A DNA stretch of 60,769 nt from Hymenoscyphus infarciens (Eukaryota; Ascomycota; Leotiomycetes; Helotiales; Helotiaceae): the NCBI GenBank assembly GCA_001414345.1, contig LLCB01000333.1, positions 1 through 60,769 of the forward strand. The letters run 5' to 3'. Made by a program: the position numbers and the translations under genes. Position 1 is the stretch's first letter; each line of letters begins with the position of its first letter. Positions 11,884-24,860 of this stretch are shown piece after piece. The notes under the pieces were generated by a model. That model searched no databases. It worked only from the letters and a program-made list of their open reading frames with translations, and was not told where the DNA came from.

Positions 11884-12125
11884 GAAGGATTAGAAACGAA
11901 GTCTCTTTTATAAGTATCTACGAATATACTTTAGAACTAATATCTCGATATCTTACTTACGATAAATTTTGATAATAAGTAAAGTATCTATAAACTAGGT
12001 TAGCTACGATTTAGACTCTAACCTTTTCGCTTATAATAAATATAATAGATATAACTTATACTATCTCGATTTAACTTTAATAATATAGCGAAGACTTAGA
12101 ACGAGTCTTTTTTAAAGAGAGAGGA

Positions 12126-12498
12126 TATAATAATACGCTATTCTAAATTACTAGTATTCGTAAAACTATTAATATCTCTAATACCTCGGAGCTAAGATTT
12201 ATAATTAACTTAATACTTATATAATAGAAGGTGCTAAAGAGATTAAGGTTCAGATATTATATATTTAGCTTTAAAGCCTCTTTTATTTAGTATTATCTAT
12301 ATTAGACAGGTTTCGGTTATTATTATTATTAGAACTTAGTAGTCTCTAATCTCTTATATATAGATGTTTATACTTAGTATAGAAGAGAGATAGTTTTTCC
12401 TTTTCTTCTATATTAGAGCCTAGTATTTATATATATTATTCTACTAAACGCACTCTTATATACCTCTTCTATAATAGTATATATTTCGTACTATTATA
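12126..12498 (+). repeat. 3' LTR of outer element
   Basis: 373 bp, a direct repeat of 2160-2533. The polypurine tract precedes it and TAAAG follows it. Confidence 0.85.
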
Positions 12499-12503
12499 TA
12501 AAG

Positions 12504-14232
12504 CTCTCTTTATATTTATTATAAAGTCTAAATTAGATTAAAGCTAAAAATAAAACTTTATTCTTTAGATTCTAGCTAAAACTCTAGTCTTATTAGTAGT
12601 ATATATAATACTTTCTTAACTTAGTATTTCTTTGATTTTAAAAGAGAAAAGAAAATAAAGAAAAACCTTTTCTTAGAGACTTACTTCTTAGCTATAATCT
12701 CGTATCTTCTATCGATTATTAATTAAAGAGAAGATTACTTAAGTTATATACTAGGTTACTTATAATAATCTTTACTCTACTCTCTTCTACTTATTTATTA
12801 TACTATTAGTTAAGAGAGAGAGAGAAATAGATTAAATATAATATTTCTTTTATAAATAGAGGAAGGGTTATTCTTAAAATAAGTTATAAAATAGATTATT
12901 CGAGAATATCTTAAATATTTTAATTAAGTAAAAGTAAGTATAAGATTTAGAAAAAGAAAGAATAAATTCTACTCTTTTCTAGAATATAAAAAGAAAATCG
13001 AGTTATTTTTAAAAGAAATAAGAATATTCTAAGAAGATTTAGAATACTAATTTTAAGTAATAGAAGTTCGAAGATAAAGTATAATAAAGAAAATAAATAG
13101 AAGTCTCTTATTCTATAACGCTTTTAGTAAGAAAACTAAGTATTACTTTATATATAACGTTTTTATCTTCTTTATATAAAATAGTTTAGAATAAGAGAAA
13201 ATATTACTTAAGAAGATTTAGAAAAAGAAAAAAGATGAGTTTCTTATACTTCTAAACGTTCTTAGATAGTAGTTTTAATTATCCCGAGTTTTATATATAA
13301 TAAATATCGATTATATTACTTAAATAATAAGATAATAATTAAATATAAACTAGGATATTTTAAATAGATTCTAGTATATTTAAGAAATTACTTAATACTA
13401 TCTTATTAAAGCTTACTATATAAGCTCTAATAAGAAAAATAGAAATATTCTATTAATTAGAATTTCTCTCTTTTTTAATCTAAATATCTCTCTTTTAATA
13501 AAAGAGATAAAATAGTTCTTTTGAATCTATAAAAAAGTAAAATAACTAACTAATATTTACTTTATTATTATAAGATTAATATAAAGAATAGTTATATATT
13601 AGTAGAAGAGTCTAATACTAGTTATAATAAGTATATTATACTAAAGTAGCTAAGAATTAGTTTTAACGTCTTAGTACTAAAGCTAATTTAAATACTAATA
13701 GCTAAGAGTACTCTATTATATATAATTATTTAACTAGCTTTCTACTTATTTATAAAACTTATAAGTACTTTTTAATTATTAAGTTTAAATTTAAATTTCT
13801 TAAGTATTAATAGTCTTTACTCTACTTTTAATTCTATATTAAATTCTTTTTTTAGTTTAAATAAGTAAAAAACTATATCTATTATTTAAGTAATTAAGTT
13901 TTACTAACTTAATATATTAGCTTTTAGTTATTAACTTTTTATAAAAAATAGTTAATAATTATTAATTAAAATATTTGTCTTTTTTAAGTTAAATACTTTT
14001 CTTTTAGTAAAAGAGATAAATAAGTTTTTTAAATTAATTAAAGAGTAAAAGATTTATTCTTAAGTATATTTTAAATCAGTTTTAAAACTTTTATCTTTCT
14101 ATTTTAGACTATAGTAGTAGAGAAAGAAAAGCTAGAATAGTAGTTAATAAAAGCTACGCTTACTTACTATAACTTAATAAAGAAGTTAGAGGTTTTAGTT
14201 TTAAACTACTCTTCTTTAAGTTATTAAATCGT
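12504..14232. other. RIP-degraded DNA, origin not recognised
   Basis: Strongly A+T-rich with stops in all frames. No terminal repeats, catalytic motif or zinc-knuckle remnant could be seen. It is the host sequence into which the solo LTR at 14233 and the element ending at 12498 were inserted, so it is probably older repeat DNA. Confidence 0.35.
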
Positions 14233-14622
14233 TATAATAGCCTACTATTCTAATACTAGTATTCGTGAAACTACTAATACTTCTAGACTAATATTACGAA
14301 TTATTAATACTTATATAACTAAAGATACTAAAGATATTAATATCTAATATTTATATATAGAAGAGATTAAGAATTAGATATTATATATTTAGCTTTTTAG
14401 CTCTTATTATTTAGTATTAGCTATATTAGATCGAACTTAGTTATTATTATTATTAGACCTTAGTAGTATCTAATCTCTTATATATAGATACTCTTATTTA
14501 GAATAAGAGAAGACTAATTTAGTCTTTTCTTCTATATTAGAACCTAGTATTTATATATATTATTCTTTCGAATATACTTCTATATACCTCTTTAATAATA
14601 ATATATATTTCGTATCGTTATA
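14233..14622 (+). repeat. Solo LTR of the TATAATAG family
   Basis: A diverged plus-orientation copy of the LTR at 2160-2533, with no internal sequence beside it and no partner in matching orientation nearby. The flanks ATCGT (14228-14232) and ATCTT (14623-14627) could be a diverged target duplication. This is the expected product of LTR-LTR recombination. Confidence 0.6.
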
Positions 14623-14841
14623 ATCTTTACTTTATAGAAAGATCTAGTAATAGATAAAGAACGAAATTATTAAGTTAGATTTTAGTATAAATACTATAAA
14701 CGATATAGATAAGGTTCTAAAAAGATTTATAATTAGAAGTAAATTAGAAGAACTATTTTTATCTTATATATAAGCTTATTTAAAAACTTAAAATTAGAAT
14801 AGAACTATACTTAATTCTTTCTTTTTAACTTACTAGGCGTA

Positions 14842-16176
14842 GTATTTTCTAAACGTCTCTTAGCTCGTTACCACTTTTTAGTATGCTTTTAGTACTAAAA
14901 CTAAGCTAAAACTACTTATATACCTACTTTTATTTTTATAATTAATTAATAACTATAATATATAATAGTAAAAAAACACTAAAGATTTAAAGGTTACTAG
15001 GCCTTAAAGCGAAAGACTTCTTAATATAAGGTCTTAGTTTAGTAGTATACTATTATTATTAGTAGAAGTAGATAGAATACTAATAAGGAAGAGTTACTTC
15101 TTTAGGTATAAGATAACCTAGATTACGTATCTATTTTAGAGAGTAGTATTAGAGATATTAGAAAGAGAGCTAAAGATAATATTACCTATATTTAGAATAG
15201 TAATATAAGAGGTTAAAGACTTAAAATAAAAGCGAATGTTTAAAATAAGCTTTATCCTAGCTAGTATATTAAACTTACCTCTAAGCTATAAAGGAGGATT
15301 ATTATAAAGGTTACTAATTTATAAGAGTCTTACTAAAAGTTGAATATTATATACTTTTATAAGCTAGGACTTTAGAGTAACTAAGATAAGAGTAAAAACC
15401 TATTTAAATTATTATTTTAATAAGTCTTATATAATACTAGTTACTCTTTTATAAGAGAAGAATTAAAGCTTAAACTTACGCCTAAAATTATAATATAACA
15501 CGTTAAATTAGTAAAGCGTCTCTTAGACGAAGACCTCTTAAAAGTTATATTTATAGACGTTATAGTAATATATATAGAACTAGACAAGAGAGCTAATTAG
15601 TACTAGTAAAAGATAGACGAATACTATTATAAAGATATATAATCTAAGATAGTTAAGAGGTATTCTAATAAATAGTTCTTTAGTACTATCTACCTAGATT
15701 CTCACTAAGGTCTATATTATATATATAACCTAGAAATAATATAAGAGATTAAGAATATAGAGGCGTATTTAGCTAAGGCTAATATAATATAGCTATATCT
15801 TATAAAAGCTAAATTCAATTAGTAAGAAAGAGAAAAGAAGAGGTACTAGGCTAGTAAAGAACGTAGAGTACTTAGAAGAAGAGTTAAATTATATAATTAT
15901 CTATAAAAGGTAGTATATAAGCAAGGGGATAGAGAGAAGAGAGGAGTAGATTAGTACTAGCTTTATAAGGGATATCTTAAGCTAAAGCTCTTTCTATAGT
16001 ATAAGAAGTTACGTAAGAAGAGGAGAGGTAAGGTTATACGCTTAGTTATAGATAATACTAGCCTATATTCTTATAGAGTAACTAAAGAGGTTTTATACTA
16101 TTATTCTATTTAGTAGCTTCTTTATTCTTCCTAGTTACTAGATATAAATCTAATAGAGTAGATATAGTTATATATA
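14842..16176 (+). mobile_element. Tc1/mariner-like transposon copy 2, left part
   Basis: The first 1335 bp of a second copy of the element at 6734-8379. It begins GTATTTTCTAA after TA at 14840-14841 and contains the same transposase remnant through the second catalytic region. It stops abruptly at 16176, where an LTR element begins; the rest resumes at 35654. The two parts total 1651 bp, which is copy 1 (1646 bp) plus exactly 5 bp, as a 5-bp target duplication predicts. Confidence 0.8.
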
Positions 16177-16371
16177 TATTATAGAATGATTATATCGAAC
16201 GTAGTTTAGTTATCTTACTCTAGTCGAGGCTTAAAAGAAAGGTAGATTTAATATAATTAATTATATAGTATATAAAACGTCTAAAGAGAGAAGAGAATAT
16301 AAGACGCTTAAAGCTATCTATAGGTTCCTCTGTCTATAAGCGCTAAGAGTTACGTAGTATACTCTATAATA
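16177..16371 (-). repeat. Left LTR (3') of large element
   Basis: 195 bp beginning TATTATAGAATG and ending CTCTATAATA. Its counterpart at 35459-35653 has the same length and differs at few positions. Outer TG/CA ends have become TA. Confidence 0.85.
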
Positions 16372-19081
16372 TACTCTCTCTTAAAAACGTTCTCTCTTAA
16401 GAGCGAAATAATTTACTCTTAATTCTTTCTTTCTTAACTTACTACTAAGAAGAGGGCTTAAATAAGCTCTTCTTTAATCCTTCTATCTTTCTTATTATAG
16501 TACTCTTTAAAGCTTCCTCTTCCTCCTCTATAAAGCTTCCTAGTATTCTAAGAATAGAATCGACGTAAGTAGTATTATTATTTTAAGAAGATTAATTGTC
16601 TTATAACTAATACTTAGATCGTTTACTATCCTAGGATTACTAATTATCCTAGGATTAATATTTAGATTAATTATTATAAGTAACGTCTTAAAATTTAGTT
16701 ATATAATTATCTTCTAGATTATTATTAGGCTTAGATATCTAATTATTACTAGTATTCTCTTAATACTTATATTCTTACTTAATCTTATAAATCTCTATAA
16801 TTATTAGGTACTTCTACTTAGTAAAGTCGATAGTTAAAAAGCAAGGAATCTCGTAGTTGTCTAAAGGGTTTATAATAACGAAGGACTTAAATTTTTAACT
16901 ATTTACCTCCTATTACTATCTTATAGTATATTAGTTTTAAAGAAGCTTAATTATATATTCTATTCTATTAGTTATAAGAAGAGGATAAACGTTTTCTAGC
17001 ACCTTTAAGAAAGTATATACTATAAAAACATTATTCTCGATTATAAGTATTATATATAAACTTAATACTAGGTAATTTAGAACTACTAAAGTAATGTCTA
17101 TATACTTTATAAGATATTTAACTACTTATTATAGAGGTAACTTAATCATATCTTATTATAGCTTATATATTACTACCTCTGTTACTACCTCGTCTTTAGC
17201 TAGTAATTATAATAACTCTTTAACTTCTCTTATCTATAAGACTTATTATATAGATTTCCTAGCAAGTCCTTTAAGTACTATATAATCCTATACTCGATAT
17301 AGACTACTATAAGTCTTATAAATAATATTAGCTATATATACTAAGGAGTTATATTCTATTTAGATATATTTATTATAGTAATAGTACTTATAATATTACT
17401 AATTATATATCTTATATCTATATTATAAGCAGCTATTTAGGAATTCCTTATAAAGGTAAAAGTAAGATTAGTATTTATAATATCTCTAATTAAAAAGGTT
17501 ATAGCTTTTAGAATCCTTTAAGAGCTTATTTAGATAGTTATATTTCTTATATTCTAACTCTAAGTATAATTTATATTTAAAGACTAGATTATTTAGACAT
17601 TCTAATTTCTTATAACTATACTCTTTGTAATTTAGATATACCTTTATTATAGAAGCTTATTATTCTATTATATAACCTTAGTCTCGAGTATAGTAGTATA
17701 AGCTATAAAGCTCTCTAACTACTTTATAGTCTATTAATAATCTAGTATCCTTTTTACTATAGCCGTACCTAGTAGAGTTGAGAACACAGTTACTAATAAG
17801 GATTACTAAACTATATATATAGTATATAAGAGTAACTAATAAACGTTCTAGGCTATCTACTTATAAAGAAAGAGACACGGTATCTAGGAAGTCTAAAATA
17901 ATAAAAGAGTAGATATTATCTTATATAGTTTTAATTATATATAAGACGTAATTCAGATCTTTTAATTGATTAGTTTTAATTATAAAAGCGTTTACCTTAG
18001 CTTTATATTTACTAAGAGCTATAAATTTATATCGGTTCTCTAGCTTTATAAAATATTATAAGCTAGTAGCAGCCTTTATATAATAGTATACTTTATCTAT
18101 ATATACTTTATTATAGATACTATAGTTATATTCTTTAATATTAGACTATACTCTTTAAATAATAATTATAAGAAATTAGCTATTATTTCTAAAGACTTCC
18201 TTATTTAGCTTTTAGACGAATAAGTTACTAGATAATTATCTATAGTCTTTTATAGTATTAATAAGTATACTATTATAGTATTACTAACTTAAAAACTAGA
18301 TAGTAAGAGAGGTTTAGTAGTAATAAGAATATATTAGGTATATAGTAGAGATTTCGCTATAGATAGCTTAACTTAGTATAGTTAAACTAAGAAGTGAAGA
18401 GAGAGGATTCTAAGTAGCCTTATTATCTTTTAACTAAATAAAAGGCTTATCTTACTTTTTATTACTATTATTAATGAAAATCTTATATTTATAAATTAAT
18501 ATAAGAGCTAATATAATAGCTAGGTCTCTTAGGCCGTCTTTATTATTCCTAAAAACGTAAATTAGACTAATAGCTTTAACTATCTAAGTCTATAAGACTA
18601 AGGCTTGAGTAGTAATAAGGATATTAGTCTTATAGTATACCTTATAAGCGATTCTCTTAATTACTAGCTTTATAATAGCTTAGTTAAGCTCTAGGTTATT
18701 TAGATTTAATTTAAGCTCTATTATAAAGCAGTCTAGCTAGTAATATTTAAGGTTATTAAAGTAGTTGTAGATCTCCTTAATTATATAAAAAGCTAAGGTA
18801 TAAATATATATATATACCTTAAATCTCTTATCGCCTCGTTACTTATTATTATCTATATTTATAGCTATATTATAAAGTAGCTCTTAGAATATATATCTAA
18901 TAATTATAGTTATATTTCTACTTTTATTATCTTTATTCTTATTTCTAGTATCGTTATTAAGATTATTCTAAGCTGCTTTATTTCGTAGTTTAATAATAGA
19001 TATAAAATTCTTTAGAATATAGTATATAAGGAATTTTAATTTCTTAATCCTAAGACTACTAATATAAATAACTATCTTATC
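16372..19081 (-). pseudogene. Unidentified minus-strand coding remnant, distal part
   Basis: Between the left LTR and the nested chromovirus. Read on the minus strand, several stretches are nearly stop-free apart from TAG/TAA of RIP type, for example KVNAFIIKTNQLKDLNYVLY near 17990-17935. His/Cys-type positions appear likely before mutation, but I could not match any transposase, polymerase or helicase signature. It probably continues the block at 24861-27440, interrupted by the chromovirus. A short unbroken plus-strand frame at 17094-17285 is considered accidental. Confidence 0.35.
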
Positions 19082-19086
19082 TAATC

Positions 19087-19277
19087 TGTGACAGTCCTAG
19101 TCACATACGTCACTCACGTGACTAGGTTAGCCTAAGGCTTTGCTAAGGCTTTGCTTAATATATATAAATAAAGCTAGAGTGTTTATACTCTTTATTTTTC
19201 TCTTTAGTTTAGTTTTCCTTAATATTAGATACTATTTTATAAGTACTCTCTTTATATATTTATAGAGAGCTATTATA
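19087..19277 (+). repeat. 5' LTR of chromovirus
   Basis: 191 bp beginning TGTGACAGTCCTAGTCACAT, of which the first 60 bases escaped RIP. The 3' LTR is mutated there, whereas its last 40 bases (TTTGTGTATTTGTAG) are unmutated where this copy is changed. Confidence 0.9.
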
Positions 19278-20517
19278 CTAAAACTAAACTCTCTCTCTCT
19301 ACTTAGGAAAGCTTTTACTAATATTCTAATAATAATATATATATTTACTTATATTAAATCTACTAAATTTACTATTCTCTTTTATAAAGCCTAACCTATT
19401 TATATTAAGTAGTAAGGTCTAGTATTCTTCTATTAGCTATATTAAGTCCTTTAAAGATAACCTATTAACCTAAGAACTATTTTACTCTACTTTAGAGTTA
19501 GTAGAGCTAATCTCTCTTCCTCTTTCTATTAACGTTATATCTTAATCTAGCTTAAGAACTTAACTTGAAAAAACATATATACTAGCTATTACTATATTAC
19601 TACTACTACCTCCTCTTACTAAGGTAACTACTAGTTCCTTATAGTATAAGATCTCTAAATTACTTCTACTTAACTCTATTCTATAATAAATCCTTAAAGT
19701 AATAACCTTATTAATAAGTAAAGTTTATAAACTTAAAGTAAATACTTTAAATATAGCTAGTACTTCTTATTAATATACCTTTATTTAGCTATAAACTCTT
19801 AATATAAATTATTCCTCTTTTATAGTTCTATTATTAAAAAAGATAAGTAGGATAGCTAATCCTTACTAATTTACTATAAAAGACGAATTTATCTATATAA
19901 CCTAAGAAACTAAAATTATAGCGAATTTATCTATTAATACTAACTACTTTAAGTCTAAAGAAGTAAAGATGAATTTAATCTTCTACTATACTTCTAAAAG
20001 AGCTTAAAACTATATTTATCTAAGATATAAGTTTAATACTATTAATTAGTTTAGTAACTATAAAGAGATATTAACTTACCTCTAAAATATTACTATTAGC
20101 TCTTACTTATACTAAGAAGCTTATATCTAATATTAAGACCTTACTATATTAAAGATAAAAACTTTCTATAACTTCTATACTAAGTTCTAATAACTTATAA
20201 ATAAAGCTAAAGTTCTTTAATAAGATTAGATAGAAGACTTATAGAATAAGTTAACTCTTATACTATACTAATCTCTTATTATTACTAAGTTCTAAGCTAA
20301 AGGAGATATAAACTCCTTTTATAATCTTATAAGTAGTATTAATAATAACCTTTAAAATCTTATTTCTTAAAAGATATAAGTAATAAACTTTCCTCTTACC
20401 TTAAACCTATATATACTTACTACTATACTTACTAGCCCTTCTTCTTCTATAGCCTCTTTTAGATACCTTAACGCCTCTACTATAAATAACTATTTAACTC
20501 TAAAACTATTAGATAAG

Positions 20518-20559
20518 TACTTTAACTATAGTAAGCCTAGTTATTATATTAAGGATTAT
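20518..20559 (+). pseudogene. Gag zinc-knuckle remnant
   Basis: Reads Y-F-N-Y-S-K-P-S-Y-Y-I-K-D-Y in place of a C-x2-C-x4-H-x4-C knuckle. All three Cys and the His codons are now Tyr (TGY to TAY and CAT to TAT). These are exactly the changes RIP makes on the two strands. Confidence 0.75.
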
Positions 20560-21639
20560 TTAAAGCTAAGGATATATAAAGTTAACTTTAAAGAGCTTAA
20601 AGAAGAAGATACTAGCTTAGAGTTAAGAAACGAAAAAGCCTAAAAGAAGACTCCTTCTTAGGTAAATATAAGATTAATCTCTCTAAGATTAATTTATAGT
20701 TATTAATTAGTAGAAAAGCATTTACTTTACCTAATATAATAACTATTACTTTTAGTAATCTTAGAGTAAATACCTTTTCTTTTATAAATATATAACTTAG
20801 TTATAACTTTATAAAGTTCTATAGTTTAAAGACTAAAAGACTTTCTACTTTTATTAAGATTTATAGATATAATAGAGAAATTAAAAGTAAAGTTATATAC
20901 TATCTCCTTTTAAATTATATCTTAAATAGCTATAAATTCTTTAATATACTATTTATTCTCTTAGACTTAGGTTTATATAATATTATCTTTAGCTAGAGGT
21001 TTTTTAAGTACTTTTATATTAATATTAATATAACTTATTAGAAACTACTCTAATCTAATAACCTTAAGCCTTACTTCTTTACTTAATAGCTAACTCCTCT
21101 CTCTTAAGACACTATATAACTAAAAGACTCTATACTCTCTTACTAGGATAAAGCTAATACTTATAACTAAGTTATAGAAGTAGATAAATAACACTAATAA
21201 GATAAAAGGCTCTTAAAGCTTATAAATTACCTTAAAATTAATACTATAACCCTAGCTAGTTATATCTTAACTATATATAATAGAGAAGGTTATAAGTCCT
21301 TAATATAAGTATAATACTAGGTTATAAAGAAAGAACTTAAGAGTATTATAAAGAAGGTACTTACTCTAGTATATTATTAAAAACTCTTTATTTTAAAAAA
21401 GTTAAATCTTATTATTAATATTTTAGCTATTTTAGTTATAAGAATATATTATTACTTACTTTAAAAGAATAGTAAGATGTTTATTATAAGTATATATAAA
21501 ATTAATACTATTATAGCTAATTAAGAACTAGATATAGCTCTTAATATTACTCTTCTTACTAAGTATTAAGACTTTAAAGAGGTATTTTCTAAAGCTATCT
21601 TAGATACTCTTTTATCTTACTAATACTATAACTATAAGA

Positions 21640-24480
21640 TTAATCTTAAAGGTTTAAATACTCTTAAATATTCCTCTTTATATAAGATATCTATAGAAGA
21701 GTTATTAGCTATAAAGGAATATATCTTAGAAAATCTCTATAAAGAGTTTATTAAATATAACTAGTCTCCTTTTACTACTCTTATTCTATTTATAAAGAAA
21801 GTAAATAAAAGGCTATATTTTTATATTAACTTCTAAAAACTTAATAATCTTACTTAAAAAACTACTATTTATTACTTCTAATTAATAAAACGCTTATATA
21901 TATTAGTTAAGCTTATATTTTTACTAAGCTAGATATCTAGTAAGCCTTCTATTATATATAAATAGATCTAGATACTAAGGAATTAACTACTTTTTATATC
22001 TATTATAAAATATATAAGTATAAGATCTTATTATTTAGTCTAATAAATAGCTTATCTACTTACTAGTATTATATAAATAATATTCTATTTAACTATCTAG
22101 ACGACTTCTACTCTACTTACTTAGATAATATCCTTATTTACTTATTAAACGTTCTTAAATATAAAAAGTATATATAAAAAGTCCTTTAACATCTTAAAGA
22201 TACTAGGTTATAAGTTAATATTAAGAAGTATAAGTTTAATATTAAGAAGATAAAATACTTTAGGTTTATTATTAGTACTAATAGTATTAAAGTAGACTCT
22301 AAAAAGGTCTTAGTAGTATAGAAATAGTAAGCTCTAGAGATAGTAAAAGGTATTTAAAGCTTTCTTAGTTTTTATAACTTCTATTAAAGGTTTATCTAGA
22401 ACTATAGTATAATTATAAAGCCCTTAGTATACTTAATATAGAATAATATACCTTTTAATTTTAATAAGAAGTATTAGAAAGTATTTAAAGAACTAAAAGT
22501 AGTACTTACCTTATTACTAATCCTCTACTACTACTCTCTTAACCTCTCTACTATAATCGAGATAGACGCTTTAGATAGAATTATTATTAGAGTATTATAA
22601 TAATAATAAGCTAATAGAGAATAGTACCTTATAGCCTACTTTAGTAAGACTATATCTCTAGCTAAGTATAACTATAAAATATATAATAAAGAGCTACTTA
22701 CTATTATATACTTACTTATAGAATAGAGACTAGAACTATAAAGTACTTATTTAAAAATCTATATTTATACTAATTATAAAGCACTTAAGTACTTTATAAC
22801 TACTAAGTAACTTACTACTTATTAAGCAAGGTAGGCTAAAGCCTTAGCTAAGTACTATTTTATTATTATATTCTGTTTAAGATATAAGAATAGTAAAATA
22901 GATATTTTAACTTATAAAGTAAATAAGATATACTTATAAAAGGAACTTAAAAAGTAGTACTAGACCTATATACTCTTAATAAAGGAATAAGTTAATATAG
23001 AAGCACTTAAAGACCTAGAGGTTAAAATAAGCTTAATTATACTAGCTCTAGTTAATAATAACTACTTCTAAGAATTATTTATACTTTTAGAATAAATCTA
23101 CTAAGTAAATAAGAATGCTATAATATTTTAAGCTATATAAGTATAAGCTAAAACTAATACTAATTCCTTATATACTCTAGAAGAAGGCCTTTTACTTTAT
23201 TAAAACTATTTAGTAGTACTAGACGTAAATATACTAAGAATAGACTTAATTTATAAGGCTTATAATTAAATACTTTTAGCTTATCTAAAGAGAGATAAGA
23301 CCTACTAGATTCTATATTTAAAATATATCTAGTAAAATATAAAAGCTAATATTATAAGATATATATAAAACTGTTATAAATATAAAAGAGTAGACGTTTC
23401 TTAAGATAAAACACCTAGCTATTTATACTTACTCCTAGTACTACTATATATATAGTAATATATAGCTATAGATTTTAAATCCTTTCTAGTTAATATATAT
23501 AGTTATAATAACATGTTTATAGTAATAGACTACTTATCTAAGTAGTCTATTTCAATACTCTATTATAAGAATATCACTTATAAATAGATAGTAAGGTTAT
23601 ATATTAAACATGTTCTATAATACTATAGGATTCTAGAAAGTATAATATTAGATAAAGGCTCTTACTTTATTACTATGTTTTAGAGAGAGTTTACTTAAAT
23701 CCTAAGTATTTAGCTTTAACTCTTAACTATAAACTATACTTAAATAGATAGCTAGACTAAGATTATAAATTAATACTTTAATTAGTACTTATAGTTATAT
23801 ATTAATTATTATTATACTAACTAGTCTAAGATCCTTCTAATAATAGACTATATATAGTTAGTACTATCTTATAATACTATTAGAATATCGTCTTTTAAGT
23901 TATAAAAGGGATATATACTAAGAACCTCGTTTAACTAGTAAATACTAGAACTAGCTAATATAAAAGAACAGCTATTATAAGAAGAAGCTATAATAGTTAT
24001 AAAGATAATCTAAAAGGTCTTAGATATTAGCTAAGTAAATATATTAAAAGCTTAATAAAAGAAGGAATAAGATATAAATAAACATAGATAAGACGTTGAT
24101 TTTAAAGTAGAAGATATAGTCTTTATTATAATAAAGAACTAGGTAACTTAATAACTAAGCTAAAAGCTAGACTACTAGATAGCTAGCTCTTTTAAGATTC
24201 TTAAGGAAGTAGGTTCTACTTTCTAATTATAACTACTAGCTTCTATTAAAGTTTACTCTATCTTCGCTCTTAAGAAGTTATATAAGACTATAGACGATCT
24301 CTTACTAAGATAGGTAGTTATACTACTTCTACTAATCGTTATAAACAAAGAAGAGGAATAAGAGGTTAAAGAAATACTAGCTAGTAAGAAGAGATAGTAG
24401 TCTCTCTATTACTAAATTAAGTAGAAAAGCTATAATAAAGACCTTAATTAGTATCTAGCTTAATAACTAATATATATACT
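21640..24480 (+). pseudogene. Chromovirus pol remnant (RT, RNase H, integrase, chromodomain)
   Basis: The reverse transcriptase active site reads Y-L-D-N at 22118-22129, the second catalytic Asp being changed to Asn (GAT to AAT). RNase H follows around 22550-22900. Integrase starts with DFKSF at 23471 and has a second block VIDYLSK ending near 23540. A GPF-type integrase tail lies near 24170-24200, and a chromodomain-like stretch near 24355-24480 contains the remnant of the W-x-Y-x-x-x block. Stops throughout are TAG/TAA. In chromoviruses the chromodomain directs integration to heterochromatin, which fits the nested location. Confidence 0.75.
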
Positions 24481-24664
24481 ATAACTAGTAGAGAGGTTCT
24501 ATTTAGAGAAGCTAAAAATAGCTAAGCTCTTAGAAGCTCTTCTACTATAGAAAGTAGTATATAAGGCTAAGAGAGAGGATTATAGTAAGCTAGAGCTTAA
24601 TACTCCTATATTAAAAGAGAATAAAGCTACTTAGTTATAAGAGGCTCTTTTAAAGAGAGAGTAG

Positions 24665-24855
24665 TATAATAGTCTTAGTTATATATATTACTTATATAAC
24701 TAGGTTAGTCTAAGGCTTTACTAAGACTTTACTTAATATATATAAATAAAGCTAGAGTATCTATACTCTTCGCTTTTCTCTTTAGTTTAGTTTTTCTTAA
24801 TATTAGGTACTATTCTATAAGCACTCTCTTTGTGTATTTGTAGAGAGCTATTATA
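24665..24855 (+). repeat. 3' LTR of chromovirus
   Basis: 191 bp starting TATAATAGTCTTAG and ending AGCTATTATA, followed by TAATC. It is a direct repeat of 19087-19277 with complementary RIP damage. Confidence 0.9.
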
Positions 24856-24860
24856 TAATC

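Larger units (their letters stand above)
2160..12498 (+). mobile_element. Outer LTR retrotransposon, plus strand, with two nested insertions
   Basis: Direct LTRs of 374 bp (2160-2533) and 373 bp (12126-12498) bound the element. The flanks carry a TAAAG target duplication (2155-2159 and 12499-12503). A purine tract AAAGAGAGAGGA lies directly before the right LTR (12114-12125), as expected of a polypurine tract, which sets plus orientation. Subtracting the insertions (2590-9206 and 10924-11883 with their target duplications) leaves about 2.75 kb. That holds a gag-like segment (about 10080-10450) but no reverse transcriptase or integrase, so this copy is a non-autonomous deletion derivative. The family is Ty3-like, judged from the related copy at 56004-60769, whose gag-like segment matches. 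All TG/CA termini have become TA by RIP. Confidence 0.8.
19087..24855 (+). mobile_element. Complete Ty3/gypsy chromovirus, RIP-inactivated
   Basis: Direct LTRs of 191 bp each (19087-19277 and 24665-24855), flanked by a perfect TAATC duplication (19082-19086 and 24856-24860). The interior shows, in order on the plus strand, a CCHC zinc-knuckle remnant, reverse transcriptase, integrase and a chromodomain-like tail. This domain order is that of Ty3-type chromoviruses. Total length is 5769 bp, ordinary for the group. It sits inside the minus-strand element at 16177-35653 and is therefore younger than it. Confidence 0.9.

Noticed and set aside
17094..17285. 63-codon plus-strand open frame in the left cluster
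   Set aside because: No recognisable content, low-complexity Tyr/Ser/Thr-rich text, and the surrounding remnant reads better on the minus strand. Chance frame in A+T-rich DNA.
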